64,000 bases of DNA, taken from Symbiodinium natans. Lineage: Eukaryota > Sar > Dinophyceae > Suessiales > Symbiodiniaceae. Below are positions 8,818-20,800 of this stretch, one piece after another; within the stretch, counting starts at the first letter, position 1, and every line of letters starts with the position of its first letter. The position numbers and the translations under genes are program-made. The stretch spans positions 452,001-516,000 of the forward strand of contig CAJNDS010002140.1 of the NCBI GenBank assembly GCA_905221605.1, written 5' to 3'. The notes below the pieces were generated by a model. That model was not told the origin of the DNA, searched no databases, and was given only the letters and a program-made list of their open reading frames with translations.

Positions 8818-11800
8818 GGGGTGGGGTGAGGGGTTGAAGGAGGACGTTGTATGCCCTTGCTCGGCTTAGGGTTCCAGGGTTACTTTGCAGGGGTTACTTG
8901 GAGGACCGGGGCACTCAGCAAATGGGTTCTAAGTACCTTAATTGGGCTTATATGCAGTTATAAGTATAGCTACCTTACTTCTAACCCCACGTACTAAGTC
9001 CCCTGAGCCTTAAGTAGTCAAGGATGATTGGGCTTAGGGTTGAGCGTATTGACATCTCCGACCGTTTAGCTACAACAGGCCCGCCCGATCTCTCCACCCA
9101 CCCCAAACATCACGCAATGCTTCAAGACCAGGGCATAGCGCCCTCGGGAAGACGCTAACCCGAAGCCCTAACCCGCCTAAACCCAAAACCCGAAGCCTTG
9201 GACCCCCTAAATCCTACACCCTAACCCTAAACCCTACACCCTACAGCCTAAACCCTAAACCCTAAACCCTAAACCCTAAACCATGAAGCCTTGACCAGGA
9301 AGACTTGCGGAAGAATCCGCCCCTACCCGGTCATGTGGACCACCGCTGTACAGTCGCTTGGGCCAACCTCAGGGTTCCCGATCCCACACCCTGTTTGCGG
9401 TTTAGGGTTTAGGGTTTAGGGTTTAGAAAGGAACTCCTGCCATTGTACTATAAGAACTTGCTCTGAAATATCCACTGAGTGGTCGATCTCTGGAAGATTC
9501 GGGGAAGCTCATCCGAAACCCGAAACCCGAAACCCGAAACCCGAAACCCGAAACCCTAAACCCTAAACCCTGGGAGATTCGGAAGCTGAGGACGTCCCTT
9601 TTCTGTTGTTCTTCCTGCTGGTGTCAGCAGGCCACTTGGAGAGCCGCTGGAAGAAATATAGGGGCCTGAATAATTAGAATATGGTTTTGGGAGTTTAGGG
9701 TTTAGGGTTTAGGGTTAGAAAGGGGTTTGGGGGGGTTATTATAGTAGAACTATATAGGGATCATAAGGGCATACTCTTCGTACTTCTTCCGAACCCTCTA
9801 GTAGGCCGCTATTGAGGGCCCTGAGTGTAGCTCTCCTTAAGCAGACACGGAGCTCCCGGTTCCACGAAGAAGGACTCCGGAAGGCTGATGGCTCTAATGC
9901 CCTAAACCCTAAACCCTAAACCCTAAACCCTAAACCCTAAACCCTAAACCCTAAAGCCTAAACCCTAAACCCTAAACCCTAAACCCTCAAAGATGCCCAG
10001 CAGGATCCACTAAAGTAACTCTTCGGCATTTGGGGTTCAGGGTACTTGGAGGTTCATGGTCCTCAACAACCCAACTGTAGCTGGATTTACAACCCAATTA
10101 TAACCATATTGGGGCACCTAAAGGGCTTATAAGTGGGTTATCAGTTTCTTGGGTTACAAGTACCATGAACCGCCAAGTAGCGGATGCGCCCTCACTGGAT
10201 GCTGGGATTCTGCAGGCGTTTTCTGGATCAGCTACGATGCCATCAAGCACGGCAACGTCCGCAAGCTTGGGCACGGGTGCGCCCCCCCCCATCCTCCCTC
10301 AGACTTCCCCAGTCCCTCGCAGACCTAAACCCTAAACCCTAAACCCTAAACTTAAACCCTAAACCCGAAACCCTAAACCCTAAACCCTAAATTCTAAACC
10401 CTAAACCCTAAACCCTAAACCCTAATCCCTAATCCCTAAACCTTAAACCCTAAACCCTAAACCCTAAACCCTAAAACCCTAAACCCTAAACCCTAAACCC
10501 TAAACCCTAAACCCTAAACCCACCCCCCCCGCCCCCCTCCGCACCCCTCCAGATCGCCCCCTTCTCACCCCCCGGGGCTGTCCTTGAGACTCTGTCAGTG
10601 CTGGAGCGATTGCAACAGACGCTGCGCCCCTCCACTTGTGTTTAGTTCTTCCGGTCTCCTTTCGTACAAATAATTGAGCTGCTTCCTAAGTTCACAACTT
10701 GCTGGGTTTAGGGCTTGGGGTTTAGGGTTTAGGGTGTAGGGTTCTATCTACAGCTCATTCGCAGTTCTCTTCTGATGAGAGTGCGCTTTGAGCGTGACAG
10801 TGGCCAGGTACAACAAGGCCGCCAAAGTGTGCAAAGCCGCTCCAGCCACGGATTGCGCCGTTGCGACAGTCATTCGTGCGGCACATGTATATGACCAATG
10901 GCTACTGCTGGCAACATTCAAGAGCCATAAGTCTGTTTCAAGCATTCTCAGACGTTGTGAAGTGCCGTGCGAAGGCATGCACGAACCAAGCACAAAAAGC
11001 TTATCAATAAGCTCACAGAAAGCTCAAAGGCCCAGGTTGTGTGCGGCATGTTCCGCTTGCTCTGGTCCGAGCATGGCACTCTCAATGTTAAGGGAATCCC
11101 CAAAAGGGTACCACGGGTTTAGGGTTTTGGGTTACCGCTATTCTCCTAAAGCCTTACAACCTGGGGGGCCCCGCCAGGATGTGGACTTCAGTGATGGCAA
11201 GGTTTTCTGGTGCGCCCTGTTGGGGAATCTTCAGGGGTTGAGGGTTGGGGTTGAGGGTTTTGTGTCTTCATTGGCGGGTCCTGCTGGGAGGTGCCTCAAC
11301 TCCACAGAGAATGGCCTGATGTTGGATGTCCCGATTTGTGTGCCGAGCTGTCCCATCAGTGCCGGGCCCCCAGCTGGAAAGCAACTTGCCGTTGTTCAAA
11401 ATACCCGTCCCGAAAATACCATCAAACGTACGGATGGTTCACTCGGTAGTAGGTTTAGGGCATTTGGGGTTGAGGGGTTTAGGGATCCTTATCCCAACGG
11501 TTCATCCCTTGAAAGGCCTCTGTTTGCGACAACCACCTTCCATGACGAGCCTCTGCTCTGAAGGAGGCCACATACATATGTAGCAGTGAAGGGGGCGGGA
11601 CACTGCATGTGACATACCCCGAATTTGACGCAGAGCCTTCCATGAGAAGCTTGGGATCTTTCTGGGACTTCTTGTAGGCTCTCGTGTCAGACTCCTTGAA
11701 ACCGTCACGCCGAGTCTCAGCAGCAGAACAAGTGCTGGGACAGTTCCCAGAACGCGTACCGCATGGCCCAGGCACGGCCGGACGGCGCAATCACCGGAAG

Positions 11801-14800
11801 GTTTGCGGGCTTTTCGGGTTCAGGTGTAACTAGGGGCGTTTTATCGAGGGTTCCTGGTTTGGAACAGCTCTCTACCTGCGTCGCTGATGCAAGGAGCTTC
11901 GCACTCAATGGAGGTATTGGGTAAGTAGCACAGCAGACCGGGAGTGGGGGAGAATCTGATCGTGCAGGACTATCCCAGCCGCGCTTTCGGGTACTTCTGC
12001 AAGCCCTTGGGGCCAGAGCTAAAGCAGCAGGCCTGATATGGGTTTAGGATCTTTAGGGCTTAGGGCTTAGGGTTTAGGGGAGTGGCCCCTATGAGCTTAT
12101 GGTCAGCAGTGCAACTGTTTCACGCGTTAGGACATCAGGGAGGCTTCATCTCCAAGTACAAAAGGTTCGTTCAGAACCGGGCGTTGGGACATCCTGACAC
12201 CAGTAAACCCCCTAAACCCTAAACCCTAAACCCTAAACCCTAAACCCTAAACCCTAAACCCTAAACCCTAAACCCTAAACCCCCTTCAACCTAATGTCAG
12301 ACCACCCTAGAACAGGGAGAGAGCCACGGGAGCTCCAAAGTCCAAAAGTCATGTCAATGGCCTATAGGAGGGACCCTTATAAGGAACCTTAGGGGTTATT
12401 CTAGGGGTTTATTGAGGGGTTATTTGGGGGTTATTTAAGGGTTATTTAGGGGTTATTCAGGCGTTATTCAGGGGTTATTTAGGGGTTATTTAGGGGCTAC
12501 TTGGGTATATAGGGGCCTCCTCGTGCTAGTTTCGGTCCGCAGCGAGAGCACTCCGGTTGTGGCAGTTTCGGTCCGCAGCGAGAGCACTCCGGCTGTGGGT
12601 GCCGCGGCAACATCGACCTAGAGCCCCTCTAACCCTGCGTTAGAACCCCCTCAGTGTAGACACACTGTTTGGGAATCATTCCCATCTTGTATATTGAATG
12701 TACATTACCGGTGTATTATCGTGGGCCAATGGGTTGTGCAAGGAAATTCCTTATATTGGTTGGTGGTCTCTTCAAGTAGGGTTCCTGTTTTGTAGGGGGT
12801 TCTTATTAGGGTATCTAGGGGCTACATTAAGGTATGAGGGTAAACCCTAAACCCTAAACCCTAAACCTTAAAGAGGTCACGGGCCTTTATAGGAAATTCC
12901 TGAAGTTGCCTGGCAGATCAAGTCCTTCGGCTTCGACCAAGACAAGGGACCGATCCTCAGGCCCGATCACTTCGGGAGAGGGGTTTAGGGTTTAGGGTGT
13001 AGAGTGTAGGGTGTAGGGTTTGGGGTTTAGGGCTTAGGGTTTAGCAATCGCAAACCCCTGGGTCCAAAATGTAGAACCCCCCAAGTAGTGCCCTCTACTA
13101 TTGGGTCATCCTTGGGGTTGCTTAAGGAGATCTGCTTTTGGTTTGCTCCTCCCAGGGCTGGGATGAGGAGTGATACCTGCACGATTCTGATGAGTTTGCT
13201 TTCGAAGGCTCCTTTCAACAGCCTTTCATTCAGTTCTTGATACCCTAAACCCTAAACCCTAAACCCTAAACCCTAAACCCTAAACCCTAAACCCTAAACC
13301 CTAAACCCTAAACCCTAAACCCTAAACCCTAAACCCTAAACCCTAACCCAACCCTCCTGCAGGCTCTGGGGCGTCCTTTCCAGGACCTGGTTCGTGCTCG
13401 TGATGGCCGCTGTGGTCACAGGGTTCATTGGGTGCGCCATGAGCCGGTACTTGGAGGTTCATGGTACTTCATTAGCCAATATAGGGTTTAGGGTTTAGGG
13501 TTTAGGGTTTAGGGTTTAGTTGGAGGTTCATGGTACTTAATATCCTACCATTTGCTTGAGAACCCCCACCCCCAAAAAAAACAAAACTAAAACAATAGTC
13601 CCCCTACTACCCTTATAAGGAAGAATGTTTTCTTTTTTGGGGGTTCTTTACTCAATTCGTAGTAACCCAGTTATCACTGTACTTATGGCCCAATTATAAC
13701 CGCATTTGGGCACGTTTAGGGCTTATAACTGGGTTATACGTGCAGTGATAACTGGGTCTTTAAGTACCATGAACCTGCAGGTAGATCTCTCACATTCATG
13801 TGCTTCTTGGGGGTGCCATTTGCAATATGGGCCATTGCATTTAGGGGGCCCGACAAAGCGCGGCGTTGGGTTTCTTGGTATTCAGAGTTGTTGTTAGCAC
13901 CCCATTATCGGCTTAATTTTGGGGGGATATAAGGCACCTATTTTCTTCTAGGACCGGGAGTAGGCCCTTTTTCCTTTTTTTAGGGTTGGGGTTCCTTTAT
14001 AATCCCCTTAAAACCAAAAAGGGTACCCGTTTATTCCTAGGTTACTCCCGGGTCTAGTTCCTCAAGAGCTCAAAAGGTTTGGGATGCAAGCACGGAAGAT
14101 ATTCGCCCAGAGTTTGGCTGGCAGCCTTCGTCTGGGTTCAGGGCTTCTGGGTTCAGGCCATAGACCCGAAACCCTAAACACTGAACCTTACACCCTAAGC
14201 CCTAAACCCTAAACCCTAAACTCTGAACCCTAAACCGGCATCTGTCAGGTACTGCTACATCTTGCTACTCTTCATCAGCCCGGATGTCGTGGCGACGTGG
14301 TGCACGATCATACTGACTGTCTTGCCGATAGGTTGGAGCCCCGGATGACTCGGATGTTTGATAGCATGAAGAGGACCAAAAACTTCTCTCCGGGCCACAG
14401 CCGTCTTCTACGCAGCACGGAGTAGCACGGTTTAGGGTTTAGGGTTTAGGGTTTAGGGTTTAGGGTTTAGGGTTTAGGGTTTAGGGTTTAGGGTTTAGGG
14501 TTTAGGGTTTAGGGCCCGTTTCTGCTACTCAGTGCCGAATTGGGCTACTCAGTGCTGAGTTCGGCTGCAGTAAGGCACCGGTGCGTGGATCGTCTACACC
14601 ACTGCGAACCCAGGACTGCCGAAACCCTGAACCCTAAACCCTACACCCTAAACGTCCATGTGCCTAGATAGGGAATACTTGGGCCTTAAAGTACCTCCTA
14701 AAAAAAGCACTTTGGGGCCCAAGTACATGATAAGAAGGTATATGGGCGGTTGTCAGAATTATGGTCCCTTTTTGGATCCCTATTATCATACGGCACCTCA

Positions 14801-17800
14801 TATTTCGGGTACCCCAAAAGGGATCATAATTTTGACAACCCCCCATACGGGCCCTTAGAGTCAGAGCATGGCCTGGAGTTTCAAAGAGCACCGGCCCATT
14901 GCTGACGCACGGGAGGCTCTGCGCTGGCCATCTCCTTCCTGGAAGATTCCGAGTTCTCCACCACGGAGAGATATGTGGCAGGCAGCCCAACATGAAACTG
15001 GCATCCTAAATCCCTCAGTCCTAAGTCGGATTCAGGGCTTAGGGCAAGATCAGATCACACGAGCGCGATATGGACACTGGACAGACAGACACAGACAGAC
15101 ACAGACAGACACTGACAGACACTAACAGACACACCCTAAACCCTAAACCCTAAAGCCTATAGATATACTCATACACTTATGTAGACACAGTAGTTTTTTG
15201 GATGCTTTTGCCTCTTGACGCAGCGCTGGGGTCCAGTTGCAGGTGTGGCTCTCCTCGTCGCCGGTGGGATTGCCTCCTTCGTCGCCGTGCTGGCTGACGT
15301 TGTGGGATTTAGGGTTTAGGGTTTAGGGTTTAGGGTTTAGGGTTTAGGGCGCGGGATGTTGGGATTTAATTTGGGGTTTCGTCTGATAGCTCAGCATGTA
15401 GGACGATTTGCTGAGTGTTGCACCCCGCTGTAACTTCGACTGGATGTATGGCGAGTTCGCTACGAACTCTGAGAGCCCTGCAAGTTTGATTGCTTGGCGA
15501 GTGTGTGTGCCTTTCATGGAGCACTACGCGTTAACGTTGGGGGGTTCCGCCTTTTCCTAGCAAATGCTTAGTAGGGATTGGGGGTTACTATAAATCCTAT
15601 TAAGGACTGTTAGTATAAGGGGGGGGCATCCCAAGGTTTAGGGTTTGGCTACTTGGGGCGCGGAGCATGAATGAAACTTGCAACTTGCACTCGATCTTGT
15701 GCAGGCACCTAACACTGAGTGTGGAGTGAGCGCCCGCTGTTGGTGCGGTTTGTGGTTCATCACCCTAAACCCGAAACCCTAGAGCCTAAACCCGAAACCC
15801 TAAACCCTAGTAGAGCTGCGTCTTGAGCTTGCAAGCGCTGCTGCACCCAGATTCCGCCAGGCATCGGGACAGCGGAAGTACATTGAGGCCACTACTTTCT
15901 GTCTGGACACCGCGGGCGACTGCTTGACAGAGGAGATGCACCATGAAACGGCCATGCATCCCCTAAACCCTAAACTCTGAACGATTATGAGCCTCATTGT
16001 ACTACCCACACCCAAAACCCAGAACAGGGGCTGGTCTCATGGTTGGTGGTCTTTCAACGCGCAGACTGGTGAGTTCAGGGCTCATGTAGGCAGGATGTGG
16101 TTGGTGCACCTTTTATGTCCTAAACAGCCCGAAGCCCTCATTCTAACAAGGTTGTGTAGGATGCTGGGGTGCAGCAAGTACGCTGCTTCTCAAGAAGTGT
16201 TTTGTTGTCGCAGCACTCGTGACCTTTATGATGCTGTGTCTTTGGCTGTGCTGAAGCTGCAGTTTGGCACATGCTGTACGTGTTCCAGGTTGTGCCATCC
16301 CTCTTCCTGAGGGATGACTGGCAATGATACTCTAGAACTTCTGGTAGAAGAAGAGTCAGCATAGGGATGCACGACAGCTGCTTGATATTGACGACGGCAA
16401 AGTGGTACCAGCAGACCCCAAACCCTCGACCCTACTTGGAGCATCGGGGCACTTAGTAAGTAGGGTTACAAGTACCTGAATTGGGCTTATAAGCAGTTTT
16501 AAGTACGTATAGCTACCCCCACCTACTAAGTCCCCTGATCCTTAAAGCTTTTACTGTTGGTTCGTAGGGACTACTCTTTAAGGGATTATAGGGATTATAT
16601 AGGGTACCTCATTCCCTCATTCCCTACTAACCAACAGCAAGTTATAAGCCAGACAGGAGTGGAGCATCCTCCTGGAGCCACTCATATCTGTCGCTGCCAA
16701 GGCATGTCTCGATGGTTTTCGCTCATAGCGGCTGCCCCATCGCATTCCCTTAGGGGTCCCTCTTTAGTTATACTACAGTACCCCCCCCCAAAAAAAAAAT
16801 CTTACGGATAGTATTCCCCTAGACCCCCCCCCCCCCCAAAAAAAAAAAAAAAAACCTGTTAAAACATCTTAAGGCGCCCTATATGAACCCACCTTGAGAA
16901 TCCGAAACCCAAGGAGGAGCTGCCGCTTCTGACTTCCCCAAAGTTCTTGCGCGGCCGGCTCCACCCCCAAAGCCCGACTGTAGGGCCCTTCTTGGAAGTC
17001 CCTGGTACTTACTAACCACATAGTATGTACACGTACAACCCAATTAAAACCATATTAGGTTAATTCAGAGGCTAATAAGTGGGTAGTATTGGTTCTGAAG
17101 TACCATGAACCTCCAAGTAGCCCTCAAGTTCAAGTCCAAACCACATTTGCAACTGGCCAGAAGTTGCGGGTCTCATACGGAGGGGTTGCAACGACAGATT
17201 TTGACGGAGCTGGCCCTGGGTCCGAACTAGCAGCCTCCCTAAACCCTAAACCCTAAACCCTAAATCCTAAACCCTAAACCCTAAACCCTAAACCCAGTTT
17301 TGGGCTTCCGAGGGTCGAGAGTGTGCCCGGAGTGAGGGTGCAGCGACCTTGCTCTCGCACGCCGAGCTATGTCCATGAGATAGCAGATGGTCAGTTCCTT
17401 GAAAGAAAAACCCTAAACCCTAAACCCTAAGCCCTAAACCCTAAACCCTAAACCCTAAACCCTAAACCCTAAACCCTAAACCTGCTCCACTTGTCGCTAC
17501 AGCCTCCGATCTGCAGATGCAACAGGTCTGCCTTACAGCGCTGGGCTTCTTTGTCCTCTTCAACCTGGCATCGATGTCTGTTGCACGTCCGGCCTGCCTT
17601 GCAGTAGCCATAAGCAAAGCCGTTTGTGGAAATCAAGGCTCCTACAATCACATACGTACCACATCGCATTTCCCCAGCCATATTATGGATGGGCCTGAAT
17701 ACTTGGTGTCGGCATTTTGTTGGAATCTTCTGGTCGCCAGGTCGAAAAGGACACCGCGATTGGAGAAGCGCTGGAGAAAGAGCGGTACATCCAATGGAGC

Positions 17801-20800
17801 ACCCAGGCCCGCGAGTGAACTTAAGCTCGTCGGTGAGAATACCTGGAGGATCGTGGCACATAGTAAGTAGGGTTCTAAGTACCTTAATTGGGCTTATAAG
17901 CATTTGAAAGTATAGTTACCTTACCAGGAAGCTGAACAGGCTTCTCCCCTCTTCTCACGGGTCTGGAAGCCTGGATGCTGCTTGTTTCGACCAGGAGAAG
18001 TGTAAGCTGTTCTTCTTTCTGATTTATCTGGTCTGGTTGGAGGAGGCCGGAGCTTTTCTGTGAGAGGGCGCAGAGTTCTTTGCCATGTGCATGCGAGATA
18101 TCGTGAAGAACCGTTACCTGCATAGCCTGCGGCTGCGAGTCCCACGGGTTTGTTCTGACACCCAGCGGGAGTGAAGGCTGTTGTGGCAACATCGCGTTAT
18201 GTGATGGTCCAGGCTGTTGTGGCAACATCGCGATATGTGATGGTCCCGACCTCAGTCGAGGGGCTCTGCATGGAGAAACACGAAGGTACCCCACATCGGA
18301 CATGTCCATCTTCAAGTGGCAGGTAGGCGTTCTCTGTGCTTCTTATGGGTGTCCCCATCTTCCTAGGCCTATGCCACAGAAGTCTGGTACTTCACCGAGC
18401 CAGACGATGAGGGGTCGGGGGCTGTGTCTGTCGTTGCAACGGTCGTCAAAATCCCTAAACCCTAAACCCTAAACCCTAAACCCTAAACCCTAAACCCTAA
18501 ACCCTAAACCCTAAACCCTAAACCCTAAACCCTAAACCCTAAACCCTAAACCCTAAACCCTAAACCCTAAACCCTAAACCCTACCAAGGCGTCGGCAGCG
18601 TTCCTTTACGTGCTTGCTCGTCGAGGCCAGGTCAAGCCTTGGGTGCGGTGATCTACTCGGAGGTTCATGGTAACCTTAGGGTTTTAGGGTTTTAGGGTTT
18701 TAGGGTTTTAGGGTTTTAGGGTTTTAGGGTTTTAGGGTTTTAGGGTTTTCGGGTTTTAGGGTTTTAGGGTTTAGGGTTTAGGGTTTAGGGTTTAGGGTTT
18801 ACGGTTTACGGTTTACGGTTTCATGGTACTTATCAACCCAATCATAACTGTACTTATAGGGGTTTGGGGTTTAGGGTTTGGGGTTTAGGGTACTGTACCT
18901 ATCACTGTACTTAACCATATTACGGGCTTCTAAGTGGGTTATAAGTACAGTTATAATTGGTCAGAAAGTACCAAGAACCTCCAAGTACAGGTTCAGGCTT
19001 CAACGGCCAGACAGCTAGGTTGACCTTTGGGTTTAGGGTTTAGGGTTTGGGGGTTGGGGTTTAGTTTTCAACGGGTTCAATGTCAAAGCCAAAAGGTTGC
19101 ATGGGATATGAAGGCAATGGTCTCAGTGCCACCATCCTGAGTTCACACCTGGCACCTTTGACAGCACCCGCGTTTTGGCCCTCATGTGTGGGTGTCTTTT
19201 GGGTTTAGGGTTTAGGGTTTTGGGGCCCAACTTCCGGACAGTTTCTCTAAGTTGTGACATTGGCCCTTGGAGGGACCATAGTCAGTGAACTACCCTCCGG
19301 CAGGCTTACTGGAATGTTCTCCGCTACCACGTCGGGAGCACGGCCATGGGTGTCTTGGCAGATAAGCCAATGGTTCATGGGAGAGCTTGAAGAGTGTGGG
19401 GTGGGGGGGGGGGGAAAGGGAGGAGGGGAATGAGGGAAGGGGAGACATATCATGACTAGTACATGATGTAATAATAGATTCTGCTGTATGGTACGGTACT
19501 ATATTCTACATCGCATACTGTATGTCTGATATTTCAAAATAGATGTCCTACATATGTCTCTTAGTACTGTCTTCCATATATGAAGTTATACAATACAATG
19601 CACACACACACACACTAATATATGTGTGTATATATATATATATGTATGTATGTATGTATATGTATAGCATTCATTTTCCATAACGTACTTTACACTGCAT
19701 GAGTACAGTCTAGGGTTTTCTTTGAAGATCTGTGAAGGTTCAGGGCTTGCTAGCTGTAGTTGGGTTGTAAGCCACATCATAAGCGGGGTAGCCTAGTGAA
19801 GGCCAGCTACGGGAATCATCAATAGGATGTTCTCCCTTTCCCAACCAGTTAGGAAAGCCCATGCGCGTTCAAGTAGAGCCCCTTCTTGTGTGCCTGTTCT
19901 AGAATACTCCCTAACCTGGACCTAGTAGTAGAGTAGGTAACCTTTACCCTTTCTAGGGTAGTATACTCCCCTTACAATCCCACAGGTTAACCTTTGATTC
20001 CCCCAGGTTACTGGACAACTAGGCTAAGAAGGCCCTAAGCCCTAAATCCTAAGCCCTAAACCCTAAACCCTAAACCCTAAACCCTAAACCCTAAATACTC
20101 CCTTAGTAAGGGGGCCAATGAGGTAGATCAGCCAGCACATGACCCAGGCTCTTTCATGTACACCTTCGGCCGCATCCCAGCCATGGCTGGGGACCCCAGG
20201 GGTTTTAGGGGTTTTAGGGGTTTAGGGTTTAGGGTTTAGGGTTTGGGGTTTGGCGCAACTGGCTGTGTGAGATGGGCACTTTGCCGGAGACAGAAAGCCC
20301 AAGCTGTCCGTGACTGCAAGCCAGGTGCTGCGCAACCCTGGCATTGATTGCTGGGCCTGGTGGCTTGATTTTGCAGCCCTACAGGTTTAGGGTTTAGGGT
20401 TGAGGGTTTAGGGTTTAGGGCCGCCAGTTCTCCGAACCAACTGCATTGCATTGAGGTGTTGGAACCTGGAGGGTTTAGATTTCGCCACGAAGCTGATGCC
20501 CCCTGGCATGGAGACTTCTTAACGCTGCTTAGCGTCCCTCAGCCCTACCTGCCCTTTTTTCGGGCGTTTCGGGTTTTCGGGTTTTAGGGTTTTAGGGTTT
20601 TAGGGTTTTAGAGTTTTAGGGTTTTAGGGTTTTAGGGTTTTAGGGTTTTTTTAGGGTTTTAGGGTTTTTTTTTAGGGTTTTAGGTTTTTTTTAGGGTTTT
20701 TAGTTTTTTTTAGGGTTTTAGGTTTTTTTTAGGGTTTTAGGTTTTTTTTAGGGTTTTAGGGTTGTAGGGTTTTTGGGTTTTAGGGTTTAGGGTTTAGGCT

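Noticed and set aside
10788-11561. 257-aa plus-strand ORF as a single-exon gene
   Set aside because: Only two short parts (11178-11209 and 11291-~11385) match the SLC44 family and have splice signals. The rest is intron that happens to be open and includes heptamer-like sequence.
17126-17230. Extra SLC44 exon (QTTFATGQKLRVSYGGVATT)
   Set aside because: It has an open frame but does not resemble the family, its left edge lies in a MITE, and the phases of neighbouring exons already join without it.
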